In this document: piece by piece, positions 1 to 7,692 of the stretch
Layout: each line of letters opens with the position of its first letter
Position numbering within the stretch: position 1 is the first letter of the stretch
NCBI GenBank assembly: GCA_005883295.1
Contig: VAWV01000111.1
Location: 3,110-10,801, forward strand
Direction of reading: 5' to 3'
Origin: Actinomycetota bacterium
GTDB lineage: Bacteria > Actinomycetota > Thermoleophilia > Solirubrobacterales > Thermoleophilaceae
Length of the DNA stretch: 7,692 nucleotides
Program-made: the position numbers and the translations under genes
The notes under the pieces: generated by a model
The model's database searches: none
What the model saw: only the letters and a program-made list of their open reading frames with translations
What the model was told of the DNA's origin: nothing

Positions 1-1409
1 TGCGAGACCACCACCGGATCGGCCATCGCGCCCGGCCCGCCGGTCACGCGTGAGGTCGTGGTCCTGCGGCCGGCCAGGTCGTAGGTCAGGTGTCCCGTCG
101 ACAGCTTCGACCAGCCCGCGGCCCGCACCACCGGCCCGAACGCCTTCGGATCGCAGTTCGTGACCGCGGCCCGGACGTCGAAGCGCGGCCGCTTGCCCCT
201 GCGCTTCAGGTAGTGGTCGAGCAGCCGGTTGCCGAGCGCGTGCAGGCGCGCCAGGTCCGGCACCTTGGCGAGCGCCGTGAGGTGCTCGAAGTCGCCCAGG
301 TAGAGCTGGATCGGGTAGCCCGGGCTGATCTGGCGCAGGCGCCGGTACATCCGGAGGGCCTCGATGGGCGGGAAGATCGGGTCCGTCCAGCCCTGCCCTG
401 CCAGCACGGGCACGCGGCGGTCGCGGTGGGCGCGCAGCGCAGCGAAGTAGCCGTCCTGGTAGTACGCCGAGCGGTCGATGGTGAGCGCGCGCTTGGCCTG
501 CTCGATGACCGGATCGGGTGGGTTGTCGTATGGCTCACCGGCGTTCACTCGTGCAAGCCAGGTGTAGGTCTGCTGCGGGAGGCGGCTCCCGGCCGTGGCC
601 AGGAAGCCGTCGATCAGAGTCTGCTTGGCGATGCCCGTCGGATCGCGGAGGTTGGCTCTCGGGAAGCCGGTGGATAGGTGGCGCCCGTTGGGCGCGAGCG
701 AGTAGAGGAGGTCGGTCCACGTGTAGGTGGGGACGACCGCCGCCAGCTTCAGGAGCTTGCCGCGCGGGCTCCGCCAGGTGCCGTACTGGAGCTTCGGGGT
801 GGGTCGCGTGGCGAGCAGCATCCACGCCATGCCGCCGCCGTACGAGCTGCCGATCACGCCGATGCGCCGCGGATCGATCCGCGCCAGCGACGGCCCGGCG
901 TCGGCGAGCACGCCGGTCAGGTACTGCGCGTCGCGCACCTCGTAGTACTTGCTCGCGAGCTCGATCTGCCCGCCGGAGTTGCCGTGGCCGCGATGGCTGT
1001 AGTTCAGGACCGCGTAGCCGCGCGACGCAAACCACACGTTGTTCCAATGGACGGTCTTGTAGGCGTTCGCGCCGCGGTCCGGGCCGGTCCCGTTCTTCGT
1101 CTCGCTGAGGTACTCCGTCTTGTCGGCGAGGAAGCCGTGGAGGAACGCGATCATGGGGAGCTTCCGCTTGGTCTTCTTCGCGGGCAGGGTGACCGTCACG
1201 TCGAGCGGCGTGCCGTCGAAGCTCTTCACCATGCCGCTGCAGATGCGGTAATGGGCGTGGTCGGGGCTCGTGCTCGGGTGGCAGGACGACTTGAGGGCAC
1301 GTAGGGGGTCGGGCCGGGCAGCCGCGGCCGGCCCGGGTGCGGCCGCCGCACCAGCCGCCGCGATCGCGCAAATTGCGACCTTCCTCCAGACGTGGTCGAC
1401 CTCAGGCAT
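1..1409 (-). CDS. Secreted CocE/NonD-type alpha/beta hydrolase, 5' part (C-terminus outside window)
   Basis: This reading frame stays open to the left edge (469 complete codons), so the C-terminus is missing. The ATG at 1409-1407 is preceded in frame by TAA TAG, so no longer start is possible; no Shine-Dalgarno is visible. The N-terminus looks like a Sec signal peptide: Arg9-Lys10, an Ala-rich hydrophobic stretch at about 11-24, and a likely cleavage after Ala31 (AAAA|R). The product is therefore probably exported. The fold shows in HGF (91-93, oxyanion region), a GYAVLNYSHRGHGNSGG segment, and the nucleophile elbow GSSYGG (187-192, Ser189). The likely acid is Asp343 in GWTDPIF and the likely base is His376 in GDFEHLT. 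The GxSYxG elbow and triad spacing match the CocE/NonD and X-Pro dipeptidyl-peptidase (S15-like) group, which hydrolyse esters or amides. The substrate cannot be told. A C-terminal jelly-roll domain typical of the group appears to be starting when the window ends. It lies 29 bp downstream of nadC on the same strand, with an inverted repeat over its start. Confidence 0.85.
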   Translation of the reverse strand, partial: MPEVDHVWRKVAICAIAAAGAAAAPGPAAAARPDPLRALKSSCHPSTSPDHAHYRICSGMVKSFDGTPLDVTVTLPAKKTKRKLPMIAFLHGFLADKTEYLSETKNGTGPDRGANAYKTVHWNNVWFASRGYAVLNYSHRGHGNSGGQIELASKYYEVRDAQYLTGVLADAGPSLARIDPRRIGVIGSSYGGGMAWMLLATRPTPKLQYGTWRSPRGKLLKLAAVVPTYTWTDLLYSLAPNGRHLSTGFPRANLRDPTGIAKQTLIDGFLATAGSRLPQQTYTWLARVNAGEPYDNPPDPVIEQAKRALTIDRSAYYQDGYFAALRAHRDRRVPVLAGQGWTDPIFPPIEALRMYRRLRQISPGYPIQLYLGDFEHLTALAKVPDLARLHALGNRLLDHYLKRRGKRPRFDVRAAVTNCDPKAFGPVVRAAGWSKLSTGHLTYDLAGRRTTTSRVTGGPGAMADPVVVS

Positions 1410-1436
1410 CTATTACGTGCGTTAGGTCGACCACGT
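1390..1436. repeat. 13-bp perfect inverted repeat between nadC and the hydrolase, spanning its start codon
   Basis: The arms ACGTGGTCGACCT (1390-1402) and AGGTCGACCACGT (1424-1436) are exact reverse complements separated by 21 bases. On the minus strand the hairpin begins 2 nt after the nadC stop, and the hydrolase ATG (1409-1407) lies in the loop. Each arm also contains the 8-bp palindrome GGTCGACC (1394-1401 and 1425-1432), with centres 31 bp apart, about three helical turns. It could be an intergenic terminator without a U-tract (the bases after the 3' arm are CTGGAGG), a translation-controlling hairpin, or a pair of repressor operators. The sequence does not decide between them. Confidence 0.75.
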
Positions 1437-1438
1437 GC

Positions 1439-2257
1439 TCAGAGGGGGTCCAGCTCGAGGCTCAGGTCGAGCGCCGGCGCCGAGTGGGTGAGGGCGCCGA
1501 CCGAGATGTAGTCCACGCCGGTCTCGGCGATCGCGCGAACCGTTTCCAGCGTCACGCCGCCGGACGCCTCGAGCTCGGCGCGGCCGGCGGCCCGGCGCAC
1601 CGCTTCGGCCATCTCCTCGGTGCCCATGTTGTCGAGGAGCAGACGCGTCGCGCCTGCCGCGAGCGCCTCGTCGACCTCCCCGAGCGAGGCGCACTCCACC
1701 TCCACGAGCATCCCGTCGCGCGCTGCGGCCCGGGCCCGCTCGACCGCCGTCCGAATTCCGCCCGCCGCGGCGATGTGGTTCTCCTTGACGAGCACGCCGT
1801 CGAAGAGCCCGAAGCGATGGTTCTCTCCTCCCCCTGCGCTTACTGCCCCCTTCTCCAGCGCCCGCAGCCCGGGCGTGGTCTTCCTCGTATCGAGGATCCG
1901 CGCCCCTGTCCCCTCGACGGCGCCCACAAATCGCGCCGTGAGCGTGGCTATCCCCGAGAGCCGTCCGAGGAAGTTCAGCGCCACCCGCTCACCGCGCAGG
2001 ATCGAGCCCGCGCTGCCCGCGATCTCCGCCACGAGGCCGCCCTCCCGCCACTCGCCCTCGCGCACGTGCGCGTGCCAGCGCAGCGCCGGGTCGACGCGCC
2101 GGAACACCGCCTCGGCCACGCGCAGTCCCGCCACCACGCCGGGCTCCTTCTGCACGATCCGCGCCCGGGCCCGCGCCTCGGGCGAAACCAGCGCGTCGGT
2201 GGTCACGTCGCCTGCGCCGAGGTCCTCGGCCAGTGCGCTGTCGATCAGCTCCTGCAC
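1439..2257 (-). CDS. nadC: Nicotinate-nucleotide pyrophosphorylase (carboxylating), quinolinate phosphoribosyltransferase
   Basis: The product is 272 aa, the usual size for NadC. This cytoplasmic enzyme converts quinolinate and PRPP to nicotinate mononucleotide, CO2 and pyrophosphate in de novo NAD synthesis. Family motifs run in order: EDLGAGDVTTDAL (11-23), LNFLGRLSGIATLT (94-107), DTRKTTPGLRALEKGAV (123-139), GGGENHR (142-148), VLVKENHI (155-162), then VEVECAS, LLLDNM, EASGGV and VDYISVGALTHSAPALDLSL near the C-terminus. The Arg/Lys/His residues that bind quinolinate and phosphate in the family are all present. The frame is open much further upstream, inside prfB. I chose the GTG at 2257-2255 because it places the family N-terminus (QELIDSALAEDLG) at the start and overlaps the prfB TAG by one base (TAGTG), a typical coupling arrangement. 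A weak CGGGA lies 7 nt upstream. nadA and nadB are not in the window, so this is an isolated pathway gene behind prfB. Confidence 0.95.
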   Translation of the reverse strand: MQELIDSALAEDLGAGDVTTDALVSPEARARARIVQKEPGVVAGLRVAEAVFRRVDPALRWHAHVREGEWREGGLVAEIAGSAGSILRGERVALNFLGRLSGIATLTARFVGAVEGTGARILDTRKTTPGLRALEKGAVSAGGGENHRFGLFDGVLVKENHIAAAGGIRTAVERARAAARDGMLVEVECASLGEVDEALAAGATRLLLDNMGTEEMAEAVRRAAGRAELEASGGVTLETVRAIAETGVDYISVGALTHSAPALDLSLELDPL

Positions 2258-3373
2258 TACCCCGTCCCGTCGCCGGAACCGGTCCCGTTGCCGGCCGCGG
2301 CCCGCCGCAGGAGCTCGGCCCGGACGAAGCCATCGAGGTCGCCGTCGAGCACGCGCTGCACATCGCCCATCTCGTAGCCCGTGCGGTGGTCCTTGACCAT
2401 CGTGTACGGGTGTAGGACGTAGGAGCGGATCTGGGAGCCCCAGCCCACGTCCTGGGCCTCGCCCTTCTCGCGCGCCAGCTCCTCCCGCCGCTCCTGCTCC
2501 TCGCGCTCGAGCAGCTTGGATCGGAGCATGGCCATGGCGGTGGCCTTGTTCGACGACTGCGAGCGCTCGTTCTGGCACTGCACCACGATCCCCGTCGGGC
2601 GGTGCGTGATGCGCACGGCGGAGTCGGTCTTGTTGACGTGCTGGCCCCCGGCCCCGGAAGCCCGGTACGTGTCGATCTGCAGGTCGCCCTCGTCGACCTC
2701 CACGGCGCCCACCGCGTCCACCAGCGGCGAGACCTCAACGAGCGCGAAGCTCGTGTGCCGGCGCGCTGCGGCGTCGAAGGGCGAGATCCGCACGAGCCGG
2801 TGGACGCCCTTCTCAGCCGAGAAGAGCCCGTAGGCGTTCTCGCCGCGCGCGAAGAACGTGGCGGACTTGATCCCGGCCTCCTCGCCCGGACTCACCTCCG
2901 CCAGCTCGACGTCGAAGCCCCGCTTCTCGGCCCAGCGCATCTCCATGCGCAGCAGCATCTCGGCCCAGTCCTGCGAGTCGGTGCCCCCCGTGCCCGCGTG
3001 GACGGAGACGACGGCGTCGCCCGCGTCGTAGCGGCCGGAGAAGAGCCGCTGCTCCTCCAGCTCGGCGAGCCGGGCCTCGATCCCGACCCGCTGCTCATCG
3101 ACCTCGCCGGCGATCGAGCCGTCCTCGGCGGCCAGCTCCTCGAGCGCCTCCAGGTCGTCGAGATCGGACTCGAGCGAGCGGTACGCGTCCAGCTTGCGCT
3201 GGGTGCGGGCGTGCTCGGCCGACACGCTCGCGGCCCGCTCCTGGTCGTCCCAGAAGCCGGGCTCCTGCATCTGGCGCTCGAGCGCGCCGACGCGCTCGCT
3301 CAGCCCGGCTGGGTCAAAGGTAGTCCGCGAGCAGCTTCAGCTGGTCGCGGAGGGAGGCGTCAGCGGGCGTCAT
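2257..3373 (-). CDS. prfB: Peptide chain release factor 2, expressed by programmed +1 frameshift
   Basis: RF2 recognises UGA and UAA on the ribosome and triggers peptide release. The gene is in two frames. ATG at 3373-3371 opens a 19-codon frame ending ...LLADYL at CTT, followed by an in-frame TGA (3316-3314). Skipping one base (3316) continues into the main frame with DPAGLSERV. The coding sequence is therefore complement(join(2257..3315,3317..3373)), 371 aa, the normal RF2 length. The codon-recognition motif SPF is at about 197-199 (RISPFDAAARRHTSF), which marks RF2 rather than RF1. The catalytic GGQ is at about 242-244 (RASGAGGQHVNKTDSAVR). An N-terminal helical region and GIKSATFF precede them, and QIRSYVLHPYTMVKDHRTG follows. 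The C-terminus ends in a Gly-rich tail (GNGTGSGDGTG). The start lies 4 nt after the secA stop with GGGG 9 nt upstream, so it is probably cotranscribed with secA and autoregulated by RF2 level. A start at the internal ATG (3270) would lose the conserved N-terminus. Confidence 0.95.
3313..3319 (-). promoter_or_regulatory. RF2 programmed +1 frameshift site CTT TGA C
   Basis: On the minus strand codon 19 is CTT (3319-3317), then TGA (3316-3314) and C (3313), the canonical RF2 slippery sequence CUU UGA C. When RF2 is scarce the ribosome pauses at UGA, the CUU-reading tRNA slips to UUU, and translation resumes at GAC. The frame upstream (LKLLADYL) and downstream (DPAGLSERV) together rebuild a normal RF2 N-terminus. 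The AGGGGG stimulator found 3 nt before CUU in E. coli is here only GCGGAC (3328-3323), a weak match. Confidence 0.93.
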
Positions 3374-3377
3374 GCGC

Positions 3378-6209
<2,832 letters not shown>

Positions 6210-6216
6210 CCAGGCG

Positions 6217-6222
6217 AGAGTA
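6217..6222 (-). promoter_or_regulatory. Candidate extended -10 box for secA (TACTCT)
   Basis: The minus strand reads TGC-TACTCT, an extended -10 (TGn followed by TANNNT), ending 7 nt before the secA ATG. Transcription would start at or within a base of the ATG, giving a leaderless or nearly leaderless mRNA. This agrees with the lack of any Shine-Dalgarno. No good -35 is seen. Prediction from sequence only. Confidence 0.45.
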
Positions 6223-6232
6223 GCAGCGGGAA

Positions 6233-6238
6233 TAGGCT
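6233..6238 (+). promoter_or_regulatory. Candidate -10 box for the methyltransferase gene (TAGGCT)
   Basis: TAGGCT fits TANNNT and ends 6 nt before the ATG at 6245, so the transcript would begin at about the A of the ATG. No Shine-Dalgarno precedes the gene. No convincing -35 lies at 16-18 bp; TCGACA at 6203-6208 is too far away (24 bp). Prediction from sequence only. Confidence 0.4.
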
Positions 6239-6244
6239 CTCTGG

Positions 6245-7030
6245 ATGGCCATCGATCCCCGTGCTGAACAGGCCTTCGGCTCTGAGGCCGAGGCGTACGA
6301 GCGGCACCGGCCGGGGTGGCCCGGGGAGGCCGTCGCGCGGGCGCTGGGGTGCCTCGGACTCGGCCCGGAGTCGGAGGTCGTGGACCTCGCGGCCGGCACG
6401 GGCAAGCTCACCCGCGAGCTGATTCCGCTCGTCGGGCGGGTGATCGCCGTGGAGCCCTCGGCCGACATGCGCAGGGCCCTTGCGGCAGCCGTCCCCGCTG
6501 CGGAGACGCTCGATGGGACCGCCGAGACAATCCCGCTGCCGGACTCCTCGGTCGACGGCCTGTTCGCCGCGGAGGCGTTCCACTGGTTCGCCACGCGCGA
6601 GGCCGTGGCCGAGATCGCACGCGTGGTGCGGCCGGGCGGCGGCGTCGCGCTGCTGTGGAACATGCACCAGCTCGGCGGCGACCCGTGGCAGGCCGAGGCC
6701 TTCGCGACGCTGGGCGAGATCGGGGCGCCCGCGCCGGGCCAGCTCGGGAGGCACGAGCTGGAGAGATGGGGCCAAGCGTTCGAGGGCGCGCCGTTCGACT
6801 CGTTCGAGGAGTTCTCCGTTCCGCACGAGCAGCGCACCGACGTGCCCGGGCTCGTGGAGCACATCCTCACCTGGAGCCACCTGCGCGTCCTCGACGACGC
6901 GAAGCGGGACGAACTGCGGCGCGAGCTCCTGTCGGTGCTCGAGCGAGAGCACCCGAGCCCGGGCGACGTGGTGATCAGCTACCGCGCCCGGCTGTACTGC
7001 GCGCGCAGGACCAGGGGGGCGAGGACCTAG
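6245..7030 (+). CDS. Class I SAM-dependent methyltransferase (Methyltransf_11-like), substrate unknown
   Basis: A 261-aa soluble protein with a single Rossmann-type methyltransferase domain. The N-terminus YERHRPGWPGE (18-28) is typical of small-molecule methyltransferases of this type. Motif I is VVDLAAGTGKLT (45-56), binding S-adenosylmethionine. The acidic residue ending strand 2 is Glu70 in VEPSADM. GTAETIPLPDSSVDGLFAAE (91-110) carries motifs II/III, followed by FHWF (112-115) and the post-I motif VVRPGGGVALLWN. A C-terminal helical region of about 100 residues likely caps the substrate site. The sequence does not reveal the methyl acceptor; trans-aconitate or other small-molecule methyltransferases are the nearest family comparison. 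It is the only plus-strand gene here: its start is 35 bp from the divergent secA start and its TAG overlaps the hpf stop. It therefore interrupts the otherwise co-oriented hpf-secA block. ATG 6245 is favoured by the family N-terminus and the nearby -10 box. Confidence 0.88.
   Translation: MAIDPRAEQAFGSEAEAYERHRPGWPGEAVARALGCLGLGPESEVVDLAAGTGKLTRELIPLVGRVIAVEPSADMRRALAAAVPAAETLDGTAETIPLPDSSVDGLFAAEAFHWFATREAVAEIARVVRPGGGVALLWNMHQLGGDPWQAEAFATLGEIGAPAPGQLGRHELERWGQAFEGAPFDSFEEFSVPHEQRTDVPGLVEHILTWSHLRVLDDAKRDELRRELLSVLEREHPSPGDVVISYRARLYCARRTRGART
7027..7030. other. Shared CTAG palindrome: overlapping stop codons of convergent genes
   Basis: The four bases CTAG supply TAG to the methyltransferase on the plus strand (7028-7030) and TAG to hpf on the minus strand (7029-7027). 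The two genes overlap by 4 bp, with no intergenic room for a terminator, so any terminator for either must lie inside the opposite gene. Confidence 0.95.
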
Positions 7031-7371
7031 GGGGACGTGGCCGGGCGTGGCTCGGGCTTCGCGGCTTCCCTGCGCCCGCGGCGCTTGTCCCGGTGGCGCT
7101 TGACCTGACGGGTTAGCTCGTCGGCCACGAGGTGGATCGCGTGAGCCATGCTGTCCGAGGCGTCGCGCGCCCGCAGCGTCACACCCTTCAGGTAGAGCGT
7201 GGCCTCCGCGATGCTCGAGTCCCGGATCGAGGGGTTCCGCTCCTCGGACAGCTCGAGCTCGAGCCTTGCCATCTCGGAGACCTGACGCGCGACCCTGGTG
7301 AATCGCTTCTCGACACGCTCCCGGAGCTCGTCGTCAACTGCGAAGTTGCGGCCCTTCACGTCGATCCGCAT
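7027..7371 (-). CDS. hpf: Short-form ribosome hibernation promoting factor / RaiA-type translation inhibitor
   Basis: A 114-aa protein of the HPF/YfiA (RaiA) family, which binds the 30S decoding region and silences ribosomes during stress or stationary phase. It begins MRIDVKGRNFAVDDELRERVEKRF (typical strand-helix opening), continues with a central strand region LELELSEERNPS...AEATLYLKGVTLRARD, and ends with the basic helix DSMAHAIHLVADELTRQVKRHRDKR (73-97). A short charged tail (REAAKPEPRPATSP) follows. The C-terminal dimerisation domain of the long HPF found in many Gram-positives is absent. The frame is open upstream to 7518, but ATG 7371-7369 matches the family start and has an AGGAGG 4 nt before it; upstream residues would overlap comF. 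Its stop overlaps that of the convergent methyltransferase, so it is not directly joined to secA. Confidence 0.9.
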   Translation of the reverse strand: MRIDVKGRNFAVDDELRERVEKRFTRVARQVSEMARLELELSEERNPSIRDSSIAEATLYLKGVTLRARDASDSMAHAIHLVADELTRQVKRHRDKRRGRREAAKPEPRPATSP

Positions 7372-7375
7372 CCCG

Positions 7376-7381
7376 CCTCCT
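7376..7381 (-). promoter_or_regulatory. Shine-Dalgarno of hpf (AGGAGG)
   Basis: A perfect AGGAGG on the minus strand, 4 nt before ATG 7371-7369. The spacing is shorter than ideal. It is the only strong ribosome binding site in the window and fixes the hpf start over the longer upstream frame. Confidence 0.75.
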
Positions 7382-7406
7382 GTCCGTTTTGGCGTGTGCG
7401 AAATGG

Positions 7407-7435
7407 ATGGTACGGGCGCGCGCGACGGCTGCCAA
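7407..7435 (-). promoter_or_regulatory. Predicted sigma70-type promoter of hpf (TTGGCA-N17-TACCAT)
   Basis: On the minus strand TTGGCA (7435-7430) matches the -35 TTGACA at 5 of 6 positions, and TACCAT (7412-7407) matches TATAAT at 4 of 6, with an ideal 17-bp spacer. Transcription would start near 7400, giving a leader of about 30 nt that holds the Shine-Dalgarno. The -35 begins 7 bp after the comF stop, so hpf probably has its own control rather than depending on comF read-through. Confidence 0.55.
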
Positions 7436-7442
7436 GGGCCAG

Positions 7443-7692
7443 TTATCTGGCCGGCGTCCTCGCGTATGCGATGGCGCTCACCGCGAGCGCGCCGGCCGTG
7501 CGCAGGGCGGCGGCGCAAGCGGCGACCGTGGCCCCGGTCGTGACGACGTCGTCGACCAGGATTGCCCGCTCTGGCACGGCGGCGCCGGGGCGGACGGCGA
7601 CCGTCCCACGGGTGCCGGCGAGGCGCTCGTCGCGGTGGCGTCCGACCTGCGTGCGCGCCGGGCCGGTGCGCCGGAGACAGGCGGCCATTTCG
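7443..7692 (-). CDS. comF: ComF-family phosphoribosyltransferase, C-terminal part (N-terminus outside window)
   Basis: The frame is open to the right edge; about 82 C-terminal residues are visible of a family normally about 200-250 aa. The methionine near the edge (7688) is internal, preceded in frame by Glu, and is not the start. The PRPP-binding loop ILVDDVVTTGAT is intact, preceded by RTQVGRHRDERLAG, which corresponds to the conserved Q-x-G-x-x-x-x-E/x-R segment of ComF/GntX proteins, and followed by the AACAAALRTAGALAVSAIAYAR helix-strand. ComF proteins take part in uptake of transforming DNA in naturally competent bacteria; many genomes carry the gene without known competence, so the role here is open. 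The TAA stop is 71 bp from the hpf ATG on the same strand, in the common comF-hpf-secA arrangement. A different PRTase-fold protein is possible but less likely given the neighbours. Confidence 0.85.
   Translation of the reverse strand, partial: EMAACLRRTGPARTQVGRHRDERLAGTRGTVAVRPGAAVPERAILVDDVVTTGATVAACAAALRTAGALAVSAIAYARTPAR

Noticed and set aside
535..1371. 278-codon minus-strand frame in the left part
   Set aside because: Arg/Pro-rich shadow; the adjacent frame on the same strand encodes the hydrolase with signal peptide, GSSYGG elbow and Asp/His, and runs off the window edge.
1390..1436. Canonical Rho-independent terminator after nadC
   Set aside because: The stem is strong, but the loop is 21 nt and no T-run follows the 3' arm on either strand, so I list it as an inverted repeat and not a terminator.
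1337..2377. 346-codon plus-strand frame over nadC
   Set aside because: No motifs and antisense to a clear NadC; explained by GC bias at third codon positions.
2258..2578. Upstream extension of nadC to a 379-aa product
   Set aside because: The added residues are an out-of-frame reading of prfB (Arg/Gly/Pro-rich); NadC homology starts at the GTG at 2257.
3314..3316. prfB as a pseudogene or sequencing frameshift
   Set aside because: The break falls exactly at CTT TGA C, the known programmed site, and the two halves join into a normal-length RF2 N-terminus.
7372..7518. Upstream extension of hpf to a 163-aa product
   Set aside because: The extension would cover the predicted promoter, the Shine-Dalgarno and the end of comF; family homology starts at MRIDVKG with AGGAGG just upstream.

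Overview
The window is GC-rich, gene-dense bacterial chromosome. It carries a conserved housekeeping block, read mostly on the minus strand: comF (3' part) - hpf - secA - prfB - nadC - a secreted alpha/beta hydrolase (5' part). The strong GC bias, the Ala/Arg-rich proteins, the TANNNT-type -10 boxes just upstream of start codons and the hpf/secA/prfB order point to a high-GC Gram-positive-type bacterium (Actinomycetota). A deep branch such as Thermoleophilia is plausible, but that is inference and no marker here proves it.

Layout from right to left, in the direction most genes are read. The C-terminal end of a ComF-type phosphoribosyltransferase enters from the right edge (7443-7692). After about 70 bp, holding a good sigma70-like promoter and a Shine-Dalgarno, comes a short-form hibernation factor, hpf (7027-7371). 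A class I SAM-dependent methyltransferase on the plus strand (6245-7030) sits between hpf and secA. It converges on hpf through a shared CTAG stop and diverges from secA across only 35 bp. Both divergent starts have a TANNNT box 6-7 nt upstream and no Shine-Dalgarno, which suggests leaderless transcripts. secA (3378-6209) is full length with a C-terminal zinc-binding SEC-C tail. prfB follows 4 nt later and needs a +1 programmed frameshift at CTT TGA C to be complete (2257-3373). nadC overlaps the prfB stop by one base (1439-2257). A 13-bp perfect inverted repeat (1390-1436) then lies between nadC and a signal-peptide-bearing CocE/NonD-type hydrolase that runs off the left edge (1-1409). No stretch of more than about 75 bases lacks a gene.

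Functionally, secA-prfB-nadC looks like one tightly packed transcription unit: protein export, termination at UGA/UAA, and NAD synthesis. RF2 is set to autoregulate through its own in-frame UGA. hpf has its own promoter and is insulated from secA by the antisense methyltransferase. The window holds no mobile element, CRISPR array, RNA gene or obvious novel multi-gene system. The points of interest are regulatory and architectural: the prfB frameshift, the start-codon hairpin, the leaderless divergent pair and the shared stop palindrome.
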